Origin: Bromus sterilis
Lineage: Eukaryota > Streptophyta > Magnoliopsida > Poales > Poaceae
NCBI GenBank assembly: GCA_950022295.1
Contig: OX465596.1
Coordinates: 1,426,001-1,490,000, forward strand
Reading direction: 5' to 3'
DNA length: 64,000 bases
Positions 10,311-21,043 of the stretch are shown one piece after another (positions within the stretch are counted from its first letter, which is position 1; the number at the start of each line of letters is the position of its first letter). Under the pieces are notes generated by a model. The model saw only the letters and a list, made by a program, of their open reading frames with translations, had not been told where the DNA came from and did no database searches. A program made the translations under genes and the position numbers.

Positions 10311-13300
10311 TCAGTACAGGTCATCCAAATTAAGATCATCATCCTCATTGACTGTGTGTGCTGCAGCACTAGTACTGCCTCTCTCAGATGTAGAAGGACC
10401 TTGATTATTGCCATCTGGGACTCGATTGTTGCCCTCTTCGCCATCTTCAGAATTGTAGTCCTCAAAGTCATAGCCATCTAGGCACTGATCCAATCCAAGA
10501 TCATCACCACCTGTGAAGAAAGCAAAATAATGGTGATTTCTATGAAAAAATAATGAAACAACATGTTAATATTCAATTGGAGTAACTATGCGTACATGCT
10601 TCGGTTAAATTATTGACCATATTCTCAACTTCCTTTTCAGGATCAGTCTCTTGCTCTTTCTCTGCTTCCCTTTGAGCAATTCTATCTAGAGCACGTAACC
10701 AATTCTTTTGTGGAGGGAGAACAGGATCCTCTTTTTCAGTTATCCATTCATCATCAGAAGATACATCTTCTGCATCATAGGTCACTTTTGCTTTTCTCAT
10801 TCTTCTAGCTTGCCTATCAAACAGCTTCAGATTGTACATGACAAAGACTAAATCATTCATCTTCTCTTGGTGCAAGCGATTTCTTTTTTTAGAATGTACC
10901 TACATAATTTTCAGAATAATAGCATTAGTTTATCACACATAATGTTGCAAGGGAAAAAATAGGAAATGAAGTTCTTACTTGCTCGAAGGCACTAAAGTTC
11001 CGCTCACAGCCTGAAGAGCTACAAGTTAAGCTCAAAATTTTAATTGCAAATTTTTGCAACTCGGGGACCTCATCTCCATATGAATCCCACCAATCAGCTG
11101 GTGCAAGAATTCAATAACTATTACTTACCTAAAACAATACCATAGCTATAAAGTTAGAACACACTTGTGCAAAGTAACTAACCTGGAGATTTCTTTGTTC
11201 TGGTCATAATAGCAGATTCCATTCCAAAAAGACCTAATCCATTTTTAAATGCATCAAGTTGTATGTCTATCTTCACTCTTTCGTCTAGATCAGGAACCAT
11301 TTTCTCAAGACAAGTGTAAAGGCCACGTTTTACTTCTGCGGCCCGAAAATTGGCACTATAATGGCAATGTGGATTTAGGTAGTACGCAGCAGCATGCAAA
11401 GGCCTATGGAGCTGCGTTTCCCATCTTTCATCAATAATCTCAAATATTTGCTTATACCTATTAAGAGAAAATATAGAACAGTAAATATACAGAAAAATAT
11501 GTAATACTAGAATCTGCAACATATTTAGCACCCACTAACTATGAATCAACAATAGATGTACAGAAAAATATGTAAGACTAGAATCTGCAACATATTTAGC
11601 ACCCACTAACTATGAATCAACAATGGATGCTCAGTTTTTGTATAATTGAATTTTCTGCTAGCATACATTATATGTTCAGTTTTTATAGAACAGAATTCTC
11701 TGTTGAAGGGCTAGCGTACATGTTATGTTCGGATTATAGAACTGAATTCTCTGCTGAAGACATGCTATCAAATAGAGAGAAAAATAATATAAAAAAGGCC
11801 AAGATCAATAGAGGTTACTGATGCTCAGTTCTTATATAACTGAAATTTCTGCTAGCGTACATGTTATGTTCAGTTTTTATAGAACTGACTTTTATGCTGA
11901 AGGGCTTGCGTACATGTTATGTTCAAATTATAGAACTGAATTCTCTGCTGAAGGACATGCTATCAAACAGAGAAAAAATATATACAAAAATGGCCAAGAT
12001 CAATAGAGGTTACTGATGCGTAACAATAGAGCCGCTTCACCACTGATCTACTTGGACAAGTCTAGCATTGAGCCTGTACACACCTTATGTATTTTCCCAA
12101 CCCTCTCGACCAACTATGAATCAAAAATAGATGTACGTACCTCTTCTTCACATTGCCAAAATTTTGCTTTATCTTTTCTTTTGCACGAATCATCTCATCA
12201 TAAATAAAAGGCATTGCGGGCTTCTCATCTGAATCAACCAACCGAAGAACTCTTATAAGTGGCAACGCAGACTTAAGACAAAGCGCGACATTAGGCCAAA
12301 ACCCACGGCTGTCCAATACAATTTGTTGAACTTCCTTGCCTTCTCTTGTAGCAGAAAATTTGCTACCCCTCCATTTGTTTGAACTAAACATGTTGACCAG
12401 TGCACCTTTCAGTTCATGTAGACAACCCAATGTCAAATACGAAGTAGCAAATCTTGTGATCGCTGGCCTAATTAGCTCTCTTCCTTTAGTGAAATCTCTC
12501 AGCCAAGAAAGCGGTTGTGTTCTCGAATAAATGTATGAGCATATTTTCCGGCCCTTTGCAATTGTTGTGGCATGCACCTTCATTTTTTTCTCAAAATCTT
12601 CCAGAATTAGATCAATGCAATGTGCGGCACAAGGTGTCCAGAATAACTTTTTTCTCTTTTCCATCAATAGATCACCCGCTGCCTTGTAGTTAGCTGCATT
12701 GTCCGACACAACTTGCACAACATTGTCCTCTCCTACTATCTCAACAATATCATCTAGCATTTCACAAATTTTGTCGGCTGTTTTGGAAATATCGGAAGTA
12801 TCAACGGAGGCCAAAAAGACAGTACCTTTTGGGCTGTTCACCAAAAAGTTGCATATGGATCTTCTCTTTCTATCGGTCCAGCCATCCGACATAATTGTAC
12901 AACCTGTATTTTTCCACTCTTGTTTAAATTCAGCAACCAGATTCATTGTTCTCTGAACTTCTAGCTTGAGATATTTTACTCTTATTTCATGATATGATGG
13001 AGGCTTCAGATTTTTACCATATTGTCCTATCATTTGAACCATTTTCAGGAATTCTGGGTTCTTGACAGCATTGAATGATATAGCGGAAGTATAGAAGAAA
13101 CGGCAAATCTGAATACAAACCTCCTCTCTCTCTTGCTTTTTGTAAAACTGATTCACAGTAGTCTGGGCTTTACTGTTGTTAACCAATTGATCTCCATGAC
13201 CTTGCTCATTCTCTGCTGCAGTATTTTCTTCTTGAGAACCGGTTATTATCTGTTCCAACTTTCTCTTCTTTGCATCACTCTCTTCTTCTCGACACTGTAA

Positions 13301-13546
13301 CAGCTTTAGAAACATTACTCGGACATCATCGGGTACTTTCGAACATGGCTCTGAATTAAACCGAGTCCCCGCCAAATGATGCTTCAATCTATAAATCCCT
13401 CCTCCTCTAATAGAGGAGCAGTACTTGCATTTCACAGTCTTCTTTCTAGGATCAACTTCCTCTCCATGACCCCATCCAGGATCAGATCGATTTCCAGGAG
13501 CATTTTTCCTTTTCGTTTTAACTTGGCTAGAAGCTGTAGTCGACAT
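10311..13546 (-). CDS. hAT transposase (BED zinc finger, DUF659, hAT dimerisation domain), 767 aa
   Basis: Five coding exons on the minus strand: 13546-12141, 11457-11183, 11097-10979, 10899-10596 and 10510-10311. All junctions are GT-AG, phases match, and the sum is 2,304 nt (767 codons plus TGA) with no internal stop. The N-terminus has a BED-type zinc finger (CKYCSSIRGGG, then HHLAGTRFNSEPC). The DUF659/transposase core shows SDGWTD, VVSDNAANYKAAG and CAAHCIDLILED. Exon 3 encodes the C-terminal hAT dimerisation motif LTCSSSGCERNFSAFEQ, and exons 4-5 an acidic tail. I start at ATG 13546 (MSTTASS). A strong acceptor (TTTTTTGCAG) ends at 13554, so a further 5' exon, possibly around 13820-14000, is likely. 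It would cut and paste elements with matching ends. Length and motifs suit an autonomous copy; activity is untested. Confidence 0.88.
11489..12014 (+). repeat. Two tandem duplications inside intron 1 of the hAT transposase gene
   Basis: A 71-bp unit beginning ACAGAAAAATATGTAA occurs at 11489-11559 and again at 11560-11630. A 194-bp unit beginning ATGCTCAGTT occurs at 11627-11820 and 11821-12014. Copies are near-identical by eye. Inside the larger unit, GAATTCTCTG and GCGTACATGTTATGTTC words recur again. All lie within the intron 12140-11458. Confidence 0.85.
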
Positions 13547-14501
13547 ATCACCCTGCAAAAAATAAGCAAAAAAAGTTAAGAGAAATGCTACTTAGTTAGT
13601 ATAGCCCATGCATAAGCAACCAAATGATTACTAGAATATATAGCGGTGTGCCTAATCCCTTGTACTAGTGTAGTACATTTTGTAGAGTAGCAATACTCAG
13701 CTGTTACCATCAACTACAATATTTAATTTCTGCTAGTTTTCTTAAGAAACGAGGAACTTGGGATTTCTATTTCCATTTGAATTAACCCAGCACAGGATTT
13801 TGTTCAATCATACAGGGGAGGGGGATATGGGCGTGCACGGGCTGTGAGCATGTGAGGGCTGCTGGCCCCGGTGGAGCGGAGCGTGCCGGTGGAGACCCTT
13901 GCCGGGAAGCAGCTGCAGGTGGACATGGCGGCTGCCTGCTATGAGCAGTGAGACGACGCCTAGCTCCCCGCTGACATGGATACCCGAACATGGCGCTTCC
14001 ATGGCTGCTCTGCTTCTAACTTCTAACTAGTAAATAAAAAGGAAGAAGATCACAAATTACCTACGATGTAGAGCACCCTTGTGATCTTCAGGTCAATCCC
14101 TTTCTTCCCCCTTGTGCTTTCTAGCTTGAATTGGATCTCATCTCAGCAAATTTCAAGGTCAGGCTTAGATGGGGAAAGGGAAAGAAAAACTCAGGCACGC
14201 CGCCACCAAAAGAAGGACGGGCTAGGTCTAGCAAGGAAATGGACAACTTATATATGTGCTAGTGTATGAGATATCAACCGTCCATCTTTTAATCCAAGGG
14301 TACAGTTGCACGCTGGTCAGAATCGTTCACATTACAGACTCAGGACCCGATTCCGAACGATCCCACGACTTGCAGCGCGATTCCACAGCGACTCAGGAAA
14401 AAACGATTATACTTACGTTTTGGATCTTTTTCCACGTGTAGAGTCGTAAAGTCTTACGATTCTACGAGTTGAATCGCGATTTTGACAACTTTGGCTCCAT
14501 T

Positions 14502-15856
14502 GGACAAATGCCCTTCACTTACCCTGGTTTACCACTTGGTACTACCAGGCCCAAAATTCAGGATCTTATGCCTTTGGTGGACAGGGTGGAAAGAAGACTC
14601 TCTGCTAGTTCTGCTATGTTGAACCAAGGGGCCAGGCTACAGTTACTCAATTCAGTCCTATCCTCCATGCCTATTTATCACCTTTGTAGTCTTTCTATCC
14701 CTCAGGTCATCTTCAAACAGCTAGAGAGAATTCAGAGACAATGCCTCTGGAGAGGTAATTTAGATACTCCAAGACAATCTCTTGCTGCTTGGGAGCTAGT
14801 TTGCAGGCCTAAGAAGAAAGGTGGGTTGGGTATCATCAACTTGCAAGTGCAAAACAAAGCTCTACTTCTGAAGCATTTGCATAAGTTTTATAATAAGGAT
14901 AATGTTCCTTGGGTCTCTCTTATTTGGAACACTTATTACAGTGGCAATGTCCCCCATGCAACTATGCTTTGTGGATCCTTTTGGTGGAGGAATGTTTTCA
15001 AACTGAATGACCTATATAGACCAGTGGTTTCTGTCATGGTCAATGCTGGAGACTCTGCTCTTTTTTGGTCTGATGGGTGGCACATCAATGGCTCATTTAG
15101 ACCACTGAGGGATAGATTGCCTTGTCTTTCCTCCTTTGTGAAAGATGACAAACTATTTGTTCATGACTTTTTGAGCTTGGAGGATGAAGATCTTTTGTTT
15201 TACTTGCCACTCTCACAACAAGCTGCAACTGAGTTCTTCATTCTCAAGGATTGGCTATTTGATTTCCAGAGAGATCCTCAGGCTGCTGATTCTTGGCACT
15301 GGCCTGGTAAGCATGGCTATACTGCCAAGGGGTTTTACAATCTTATGCATTCCAATATGCCAACTGGTCAGTCTTGTGCCTGGATCTAGAGGAGTAAGTG
15401 TACCATGAAGATCAAAGCTTTTGGCTGGCTCCTGTTGTATGACAGATTAAATACTAAAGATCTGCTTGTCAGGAGACATTGGAGATCACCCACTGAGGAC
15501 AATTTTTGTGTGCTTTGTCACTCACATGTTCTGGAAGACAGATTGCATCTGTTCTTCTCTTGCAACTTCAGCTGCAGAGTTTGGAACTACCTGCAAATTA
15601 CATGGGGGCCACTAGATCCTTGCACTCCTTCTTACAGCAGGCCAGCAATTCATTTGGTCAGCCTTTCTTCATGGAGGTCATGCTTACAGCTGCTTGGTGT
15701 ATTTGGATAGTCAGAAATGGGAAGACCTTCAGGAATGAGAGACCCTCTTTTCATTCCTGGAGAAGGCACTTTGTGCGTGATATCACCTTGCGTTCACATA
15801 GATTGCAGGGAGATCCTAAAACTAGGTTGATTTCTTGGATTAATTCTTTGCACTAG
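14502..15856 (+). pseudogene. LINE reverse transcriptase C-terminal region with zinc-binding domain
   Basis: Downstream of the RT core: GLPLGTTRPKIQDLMPLVDRV and the connection region MPIYHLCSLSIPQVIFKQLERI, then at about 15400-15600 the plant zf-RVT zinc-binding domain (KCTMKIKAFGWLLLYDRL, FCVLCHSHVLEDRLHLFFSC). A TAG at 15387-15389 interrupts the frame where the family has Trp (TGG to TAG), and the frame shifts near 15640, after which WIVRNGKTFRNERPSFHSW continues. The protein is non-functional. No RT core or endonuclease is in the window for this copy. Confidence 0.85.
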
Positions 15857-15998
15857 TATAGGTAGGTTTAGATTACTTCTTGTCTTTACTTTTCATGCAT
15901 ATTTTATCTTGTAATATTCTTTGAGAACTCTTGGTTCTCCCATGCAATAAAATACTGTGGAGCTCATGCTTCACAGTCTTAAAATTAAAAAAAAAACA

Positions 15999-16140
15999 AG
16001 TCGGTTGGTTTTTTTAGCGCGAGAACAAATTGATCGAAGACGATCCAAGTGAAACATGTACATCCTACCATATTTGGGTGTTTCCACACCCATGGTAAAG
16101 ATAGCATCAGTAGGTAGAGAAAGACGAAGACAACAGGTAG
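15999..16140. other. Short unassigned stretch
   Basis: Between the LINE poly-A and the next Athila leader. No gene or repeat recognised. Confidence 0.5.
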
Positions 16141-17150
16141 TAACTATTTTTTTGGTTTTTCATATAAGACACACAAGCAAAAACTAGAAATTAAACTAAC
16201 AATACTAAAAAGCAAAGATAAAAGATAGTGTGCAACTCCCCTATCTTGAAGAGTGGAGTCCCTGGCAACGACGCCAAAAATTAGATGGTGCCTAGGTTGA
16301 CGGGACCGTCTTTTGTTGCACCTCAGAGTCCCCGCCAACGGCTCCAGAAATTAGCGTGATGGCACTAAAGTAGTGCTCCTCGTTGGTTACCCCAAGTGGA
16401 AGGTAAAGATGTAGATAGCGGCTAATTTCCCTTACACGAGGAATGTAAGGTTTATCGAATCCAGGAGGACTCCAAGGATCGACAAGTAGGTGTCAACGGC
16501 GCCAGAGCCTTGATAACGCGAGAGTTGATGTGGACCTTCACACATAAACAAATAACTTTGCTCCCAACGAGTATAGAGGGGTTGTCAATCCCTCCGGCCT
16601 TGACGTTTACAAAGGATCAAACGCAAGAGGAGATAGTGATAGCGATAATTGCAACGGAAAGTAAAAGCAGTAAATAAAGTGGAGGTGTAACAATGGTGGA
16701 AGTATGGACTCTCTCCCAAAAGACGATAAAACAACTAAGCTGGGTGAACAAATTACAGTTGGTCAATTGACAGAATTATAAATGCACCGCAATGCTAATT
16801 ATGCTACTTGAAAGTAATAGGCTCAAAAGTATGGGTAGTATGCGAATACAAGTAGACTGAAATCCATCTGCATCTACTCACTAATCGTCCACCTTGAGAT
16901 ATCTATCCAGAACATCTCGTTGGTATTAAGTTGCGAGCCCCACCCAAAGTGTAAACTCAAAGCAACAGACAATTGCATTAACAATCTATTTATAAGGTAA
17001 ACAATCCTTGCAACCAGGGTTACAAGCACCGTTGTTTTCTCCCTGGTGGCAACAACACATCCCTTAGTCTCATGTTTCTGTCAATCAAGCTAGACATCGG
17101 GGCTCATGAACCCACAATCATGCATAACGCTCCCTCTTGGAGTTACTATC
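16141..17150 (-). mobile_element. Decayed Athila leader plus truncated 5' LTR
   Basis: Positions 16141-16290 match the untranslated leader between LTR and gag of element 2 (35640-35757), including the degenerate tRNA-Asp primer site (CTGGCAACGACGCCA). A second degenerate primer site is at 16331-16349. From 16357 (TGATGGCAC) an Athila LTR runs to 17150, where it stops at about half length because another LTR begins. It is more diverged from elements 1 and 2 than they are from each other. No coding sequence remains. Confidence 0.7.
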
Positions 17151-19285
17151 TGATATCTCTCCTCGTTGGTTACTCCAAGTGGAAGGTGAGATGTAGTGTA
17201 GCGGCAAATTTTCCTCCGTGAAGATACCAAGGTTTGTCTTCAGTAGGACTCCGGAGATGATAAGTAGGTGTCAGCGGCGCAACTGACGTGGACCTGCACA
17301 CAACACAAATAACTTTGCTTCCCAACGAGTACAGAGAGGTTGTCAATCTCTCCGGCCTTGTTGCTCACAAAGGATCAAATGCAAGGGATAATGATAATGG
17401 TGATAGCAACTGGAAAGTAAAAGCAGGAAAATAAATGAGTGTGTAAACAGTAATGCGAATATGGACCGGGGTCTCGTGATGTTCACTAGTGATGTCTCTC
17501 TCCCAAAAGACGATAAAATTGCTATGTGAGGTAAACAAATTACAGCTGGGAAATTGAAAAGATTAAAAATTCACCGCAATGCTAACTATGCTACAAAGAA
17601 AGGACGAGGCTCAAAAGCATGGACGGTACGCCAAAATAAGTAGACCAAAATCCAACTGCATCTACTAATAATTATCCACCTTGAGATATCTATCCAGAAC
17701 ATCTCGCTGGTATTAAGTTGCGAGCCCCGCCCAAAGTGTAAACCCAAAGCAACAGACAACTGCATTAAAAAGCACTTTGCGTAAAGTAAACAATGCTTGC
17801 AACCCCGGTTACAAGCACCGTTGTTTTCCCCCTTATGGCAACAGCACATCCCCTAGACTCATGTTTCTGTCACTCAATCGTGTCATCGGGGGGCATGGAC
17901 CCACAATCGAGCATAACGTTCCCTCTTGGAGTCACTACCTACTACTTGGACAAAGCAATAAACAACAATGTAGAACATGCAAGAATTACTTAGGAACAAA
18001 AATATAAAATATAAGAACCAAATATATTACTCAATCACAATATGAACATAATCTCATAATCCATCAGATCCCAGCAAACTCGGCATAGCAACAACAGAAA
18101 ATTACATATGTGCCTCGATCATGTAGGTAAGCTCACGAGGACTAAACCATGAAGAACAAAGAGGAGAGGAGAACATCACATAGCTACTGATCACGGACCC
18201 ATGGTCCAAGGTAAACTACTCACGGCACATCCGGGAAGCGTCCATGGTGGAGGGGAAGCTCCCGGAGGTCAATCCTCCCTCCGGCTGGGTGCCGGGAAGA
18301 AGTCTACTGGCGCTCCCGATCTTGGAAGCGCGGCGGCGGCGGAAAAAAGGCGAGATCGCGAAAAAGGGTTCTGTCTTTGGGGGTTTCGCGTCACGGAGAA
18401 TATATAGAAGAAGGGGGGCAGCCAGGGGGGCCACCAGGGGTCCAGGCGCCCCCCGGCGTGGCCCGACCCTAGGCCGCGCCAGGTGGCCGCCTCGGTCCCT
18501 GGTGGTGGCCCTCTGGCCCCACCCAGGTGATTCTGGAAGGTTCCCGTACGCTGATTTTTTATCTGATTTTTCCCGAATTTTTGGAGCACTTTTAATATGG
18601 GGGAAACCTGAAATAGAAAAACAGCAAAAAGCAGGAACTGGCACTGTGGTTCACTGAGTTAATAAGTTAATCCAAATATGATCAAAAGTATAGGAAAGTG
18701 TATCTAGATCATAGCAATATCACACAAAACATGCATGGAGCAAGCAGAAATTATAGATACGTTTGGGACGTATCAACATCCCCAAGTTTAATTCATTCTC
18801 GTCCTCGAGTAGGTAAATGATAACAAGCATAATTTCTGTGGTGACATGCTAGCAACCATATAAGAACTTCGAAAAGTAAAGCAATCAAGGTATGTGATTC
18901 AATTCAAGTCATAACATGCAAGAGTCTATATTAGCATTGAAGCAAGGAACAAAAGAACATTAGGTGCAAGAGCTCTTGCTGTCCGTGACTCGAATGTCTT
19001 CAAATGGTGTTTGCGTGCAACAAGGGGGATAGGGAATACGAGAAAAAAGTATTTTTGTTACGAACTCAATCTACTAAAGTTTCACACTTGGTCTTCTTTG
19101 GAATCTTATCTTGACTCGTCCCCAGACCACTAGCCAGGTACAAGTCAATTTGATCCACTCTTTTTAGATATTTTGAGCACTCTTGCAATGGATGAGCGTA
19201 AGCACGAGAGTTGACACTTAGGATGGCAAAGAGAGAAATAAGGTGGAGGAGGAAGACAAAAAAAGTGAGAAAGGCTCACATCAAT
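17151..19285 (-). mobile_element. Decayed Athila element: 3' LTR and part of 3' region
   Basis: A full-length LTR (17151-18775; minus-strand ends TGATACGTCCCAAACG and the inverse of TGATATCTCTCC) with a TATATATTC box near 18400 (minus). It is followed by 510 bp of the Athila 3' untranslated region homologous to 4122-4640. The rest is lost at a junction with LINE sequence near 19285. The left end sits inside the older LTR 16357-17150, so it probably inserted there; the right target duplication is gone. Confidence 0.75.
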
Positions 19286-20440
19286 GAGGAATTGACCTTG
19301 CTCGCATCCGAATATCTCGGCATATTGAGGTGATGCGTCCTGGGCCTCGCCGAAGCAAAACAATTCACTTTTATGGAAATTAATCTTCAATCTGGATAAC
19401 TGCTCGAATGCTGATAATATTAATTTTAGAGTCACTGCCTTATCTAGATCATGTTACATAAAAAGAATTGTGTCGTCCGCATATTGAAGAATAGATAATC
19501 CCCCATCCACTAGGTGTGGGATTACTCCCTCAATTTGACAGTCTAGCTTGGCGCGTTCAATCATGATCGCTAACATATCAGCCACTATATTAAACAATAT
19601 GGGCGATAAAGGATCACCTTGCCTTAATCCTTTTTTGGTTTGTAATAAGCGTTCGATTTCATCATTGACGTTAATGACAACATTTCCTCCGAAAACACAA
19701 CTATGGATCAAAGCACACCACTTCTTTGAAAAACCTTTCATTCTCACAGCTTGTTGGAGGAACGACCACTTCACTTTATCATACACCTTTTCGAAGTCAA
19801 TTTTAAAAATGACTCCGTTAAGCTTTTTAGTGTGCACCTCATGGACGGTCTCATGTAACACCACGACTCCGTCGAGGATATTCCTACCTTGCATAAAAGC
19901 AGTTTGTGTAGGTTTAACCACATGATCAGCCACCGAATTTAATCTAATGGTTGCGACCTTCGTGAAAATTTTGAAGCTAACGTTCAGGAGGCATATAGGT
20001 CTATACTGTTGTATCCTTTTTGCCTCCAAAACCTTAGGTAACAAAACAATTTCCCTAAAGTTAAGACGGAACAATTCAAGTTGTTCAATATGCCAACATT
20101 GAAACAACTCAATTAGGTCCGTCTTAATGTCATCCCAAAAGTGTTGATAAAACTCAACAGGAAAACCATCAGGGCCAGAAGCCTTATTATGCTCCATTTG
20201 GAAAACCGTCTTTTTAATCTCCTCTTCTGTGAAGGGGGAATTTAAAAAGGTATTCTCCTCATTAGAGACCTGGGGTATGTCTTCCGTCCGAGTCTCATCC
20301 AAGACTAAAATATCTTCAGCTGGAGCGTCGAACAGGTCTTTATAATAGCTTGTAATATAAGTCTTAAGCCATTTCTGACCTTCAATCGTACCTTCATCCT
20401 GGTTTAGAGTATGAATATTTTTTTTTCGATGTCTGCCATT
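19286..20440 (-). pseudogene. LINE reverse transcriptase fragment, antisense
   Basis: Minus-strand RT of a plant LINE. From the right: RKKNIHTLNQDEG, FTEEEIKKTVFQMEHNKASG (start of the RT fold), a conserved FKIDFEKVYDKVKW stretch, QTKKGLRQGDPLSPILFNIV, and the catalytic loop ILQYADDTILFM at about 19455-19490. The main open frame is 19454-20302. A TAA at about 19452 follows LFM, after which homology continues (LILSAFEQLSRLKINFHKSE) to the junction with Athila sequence at 19285. There is no endonuclease domain or poly-A. A remnant. Confidence 0.85.
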
Positions 20441-20625
20441 GGCGACATCCTGATTGAAAGCGGCTTGAGATTGCCAAAATCAATTTTGACCCAATTCAAC
20501 GTTATTTGGGCCTTGAGGGCACGACTGAACGGAATTTATCCATCCAATATAAATAGCGCCGACTTGAAAGTCTTTCGCAGGGCGGGCTGGAGATGCTCTC
20601 AGCGCGGTAGAGCGGACGGCACTAA
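20441..20625. promoter_or_regulatory. Upstream region of the E2 gene, candidate TATA box at 20548-20555
   Basis: Unique-looking sequence between the LINE remnant and a MITE. TATAAATA at 20548-20555 is a good TATA match but lies about 490 bp before the ATG (about 305 bp if the MITE is removed). No TATA box is evident in the GC-rich stretch nearer the gene, so this may be the ancestral promoter or chance. Low confidence. Confidence 0.3.
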
Positions 20626-20816
20626 GGCCTTGTACAACGCAAGGTGCTTAGGGGAGTGCTTAGCAAAATAAACCGATATTTTTTGTAGCACTAGTGCTTA
20701 TTTCTATAGGAGAGGTACCTAATTAAGTGTCTATCCTTTACATCTAGGCACCAGTGCTTAAAGAATAATCTGGTTTTTTTTCTAAGCACCTCTTTAAGCT
20801 TGCATTGTATATGGTC
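20626..20816. mobile_element. 191-bp Tourist/Harbinger-like MITE
   Basis: Imperfect terminal inverted repeats GGCCTTGTACAACGC and GACCATATACAATGC (reverse complement of the right end), flanked by TAA on both sides (20623-20625, 20817-20819), the PIF/Harbinger target preference. Subterminal GTGCTTAG words also face each other. It has no coding capacity. It lies 228 bp upstream of the E2 start codon. Confidence 0.7.
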
Positions 20817-21043
20817 TAAATACGCAGCGCGGGATCTAATTTTCCCAGCGCGCGGAAATGTAGCGCTTTCGCCGCTCGTTTTTTCTAGACGTGTTTTTCT
20901 GGAATGGTGAGAGTCAGACCTATGGGTGGGGACAGGAGAAGCTGCGTTTTCCATTTCCCTTTTCTTTTGCAGATTGCACGCTCGGTCCGCAACTCACCTT
21001 TCTTCTCCCGCACGACACCCCGACCGCCGCCGCCGCCGGCGAA

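Larger units (their letters stand above)
9963..14493 (-). mobile_element. Complete hAT-superfamily DNA transposon
   Basis: A 4,531-bp element bounded by terminal inverted repeats CAAAGTTGTCAGAATCGCGA (left) and CAAAGTTGTCAAAATCGCGA (right, reverse complement), differing at one base. Both sides carry the perfect 8-bp target duplication GCTCCATT (9955-9962 and 14494-14501), the hallmark of hAT insertion. The duplication splits a LINE reading frame, which gives an independent proof of the boundaries. Both ends contain clusters of GAATC/GATTC words that may be transposase-binding sites. The interior holds one five-coding-exon transposase gene on the minus strand with no inactivating change found. 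Confidence 0.95.
9922..15998 (+). mobile_element. 5'-truncated LINE, interrupted by the hAT element
   Basis: A plus-strand non-LTR retrotransposon. Its reading frame is visible at 9927-9962 (HLAEVFDCSIG), is cut by the hAT insertion, and resumes at 14502 with GQMPFTYPGLPLG; removing the hAT element and one copy of GCTCCATT restores a continuous frame. The 3' end carries an AATAAA-like signal (about 15948) and an A-run at 15989-15997, the poly-A tail expected of a LINE. Its left side is broken by the Tat LTR ending at 9921. Confidence 0.85.

Noticed and set aside
20448..20620. A separate small gene or pseudogene upstream of the E2 gene (frame 20411-20671)
   Set aside because: The frame begins in LINE sequence and ends inside a MITE; no protein similarity is recognisable.
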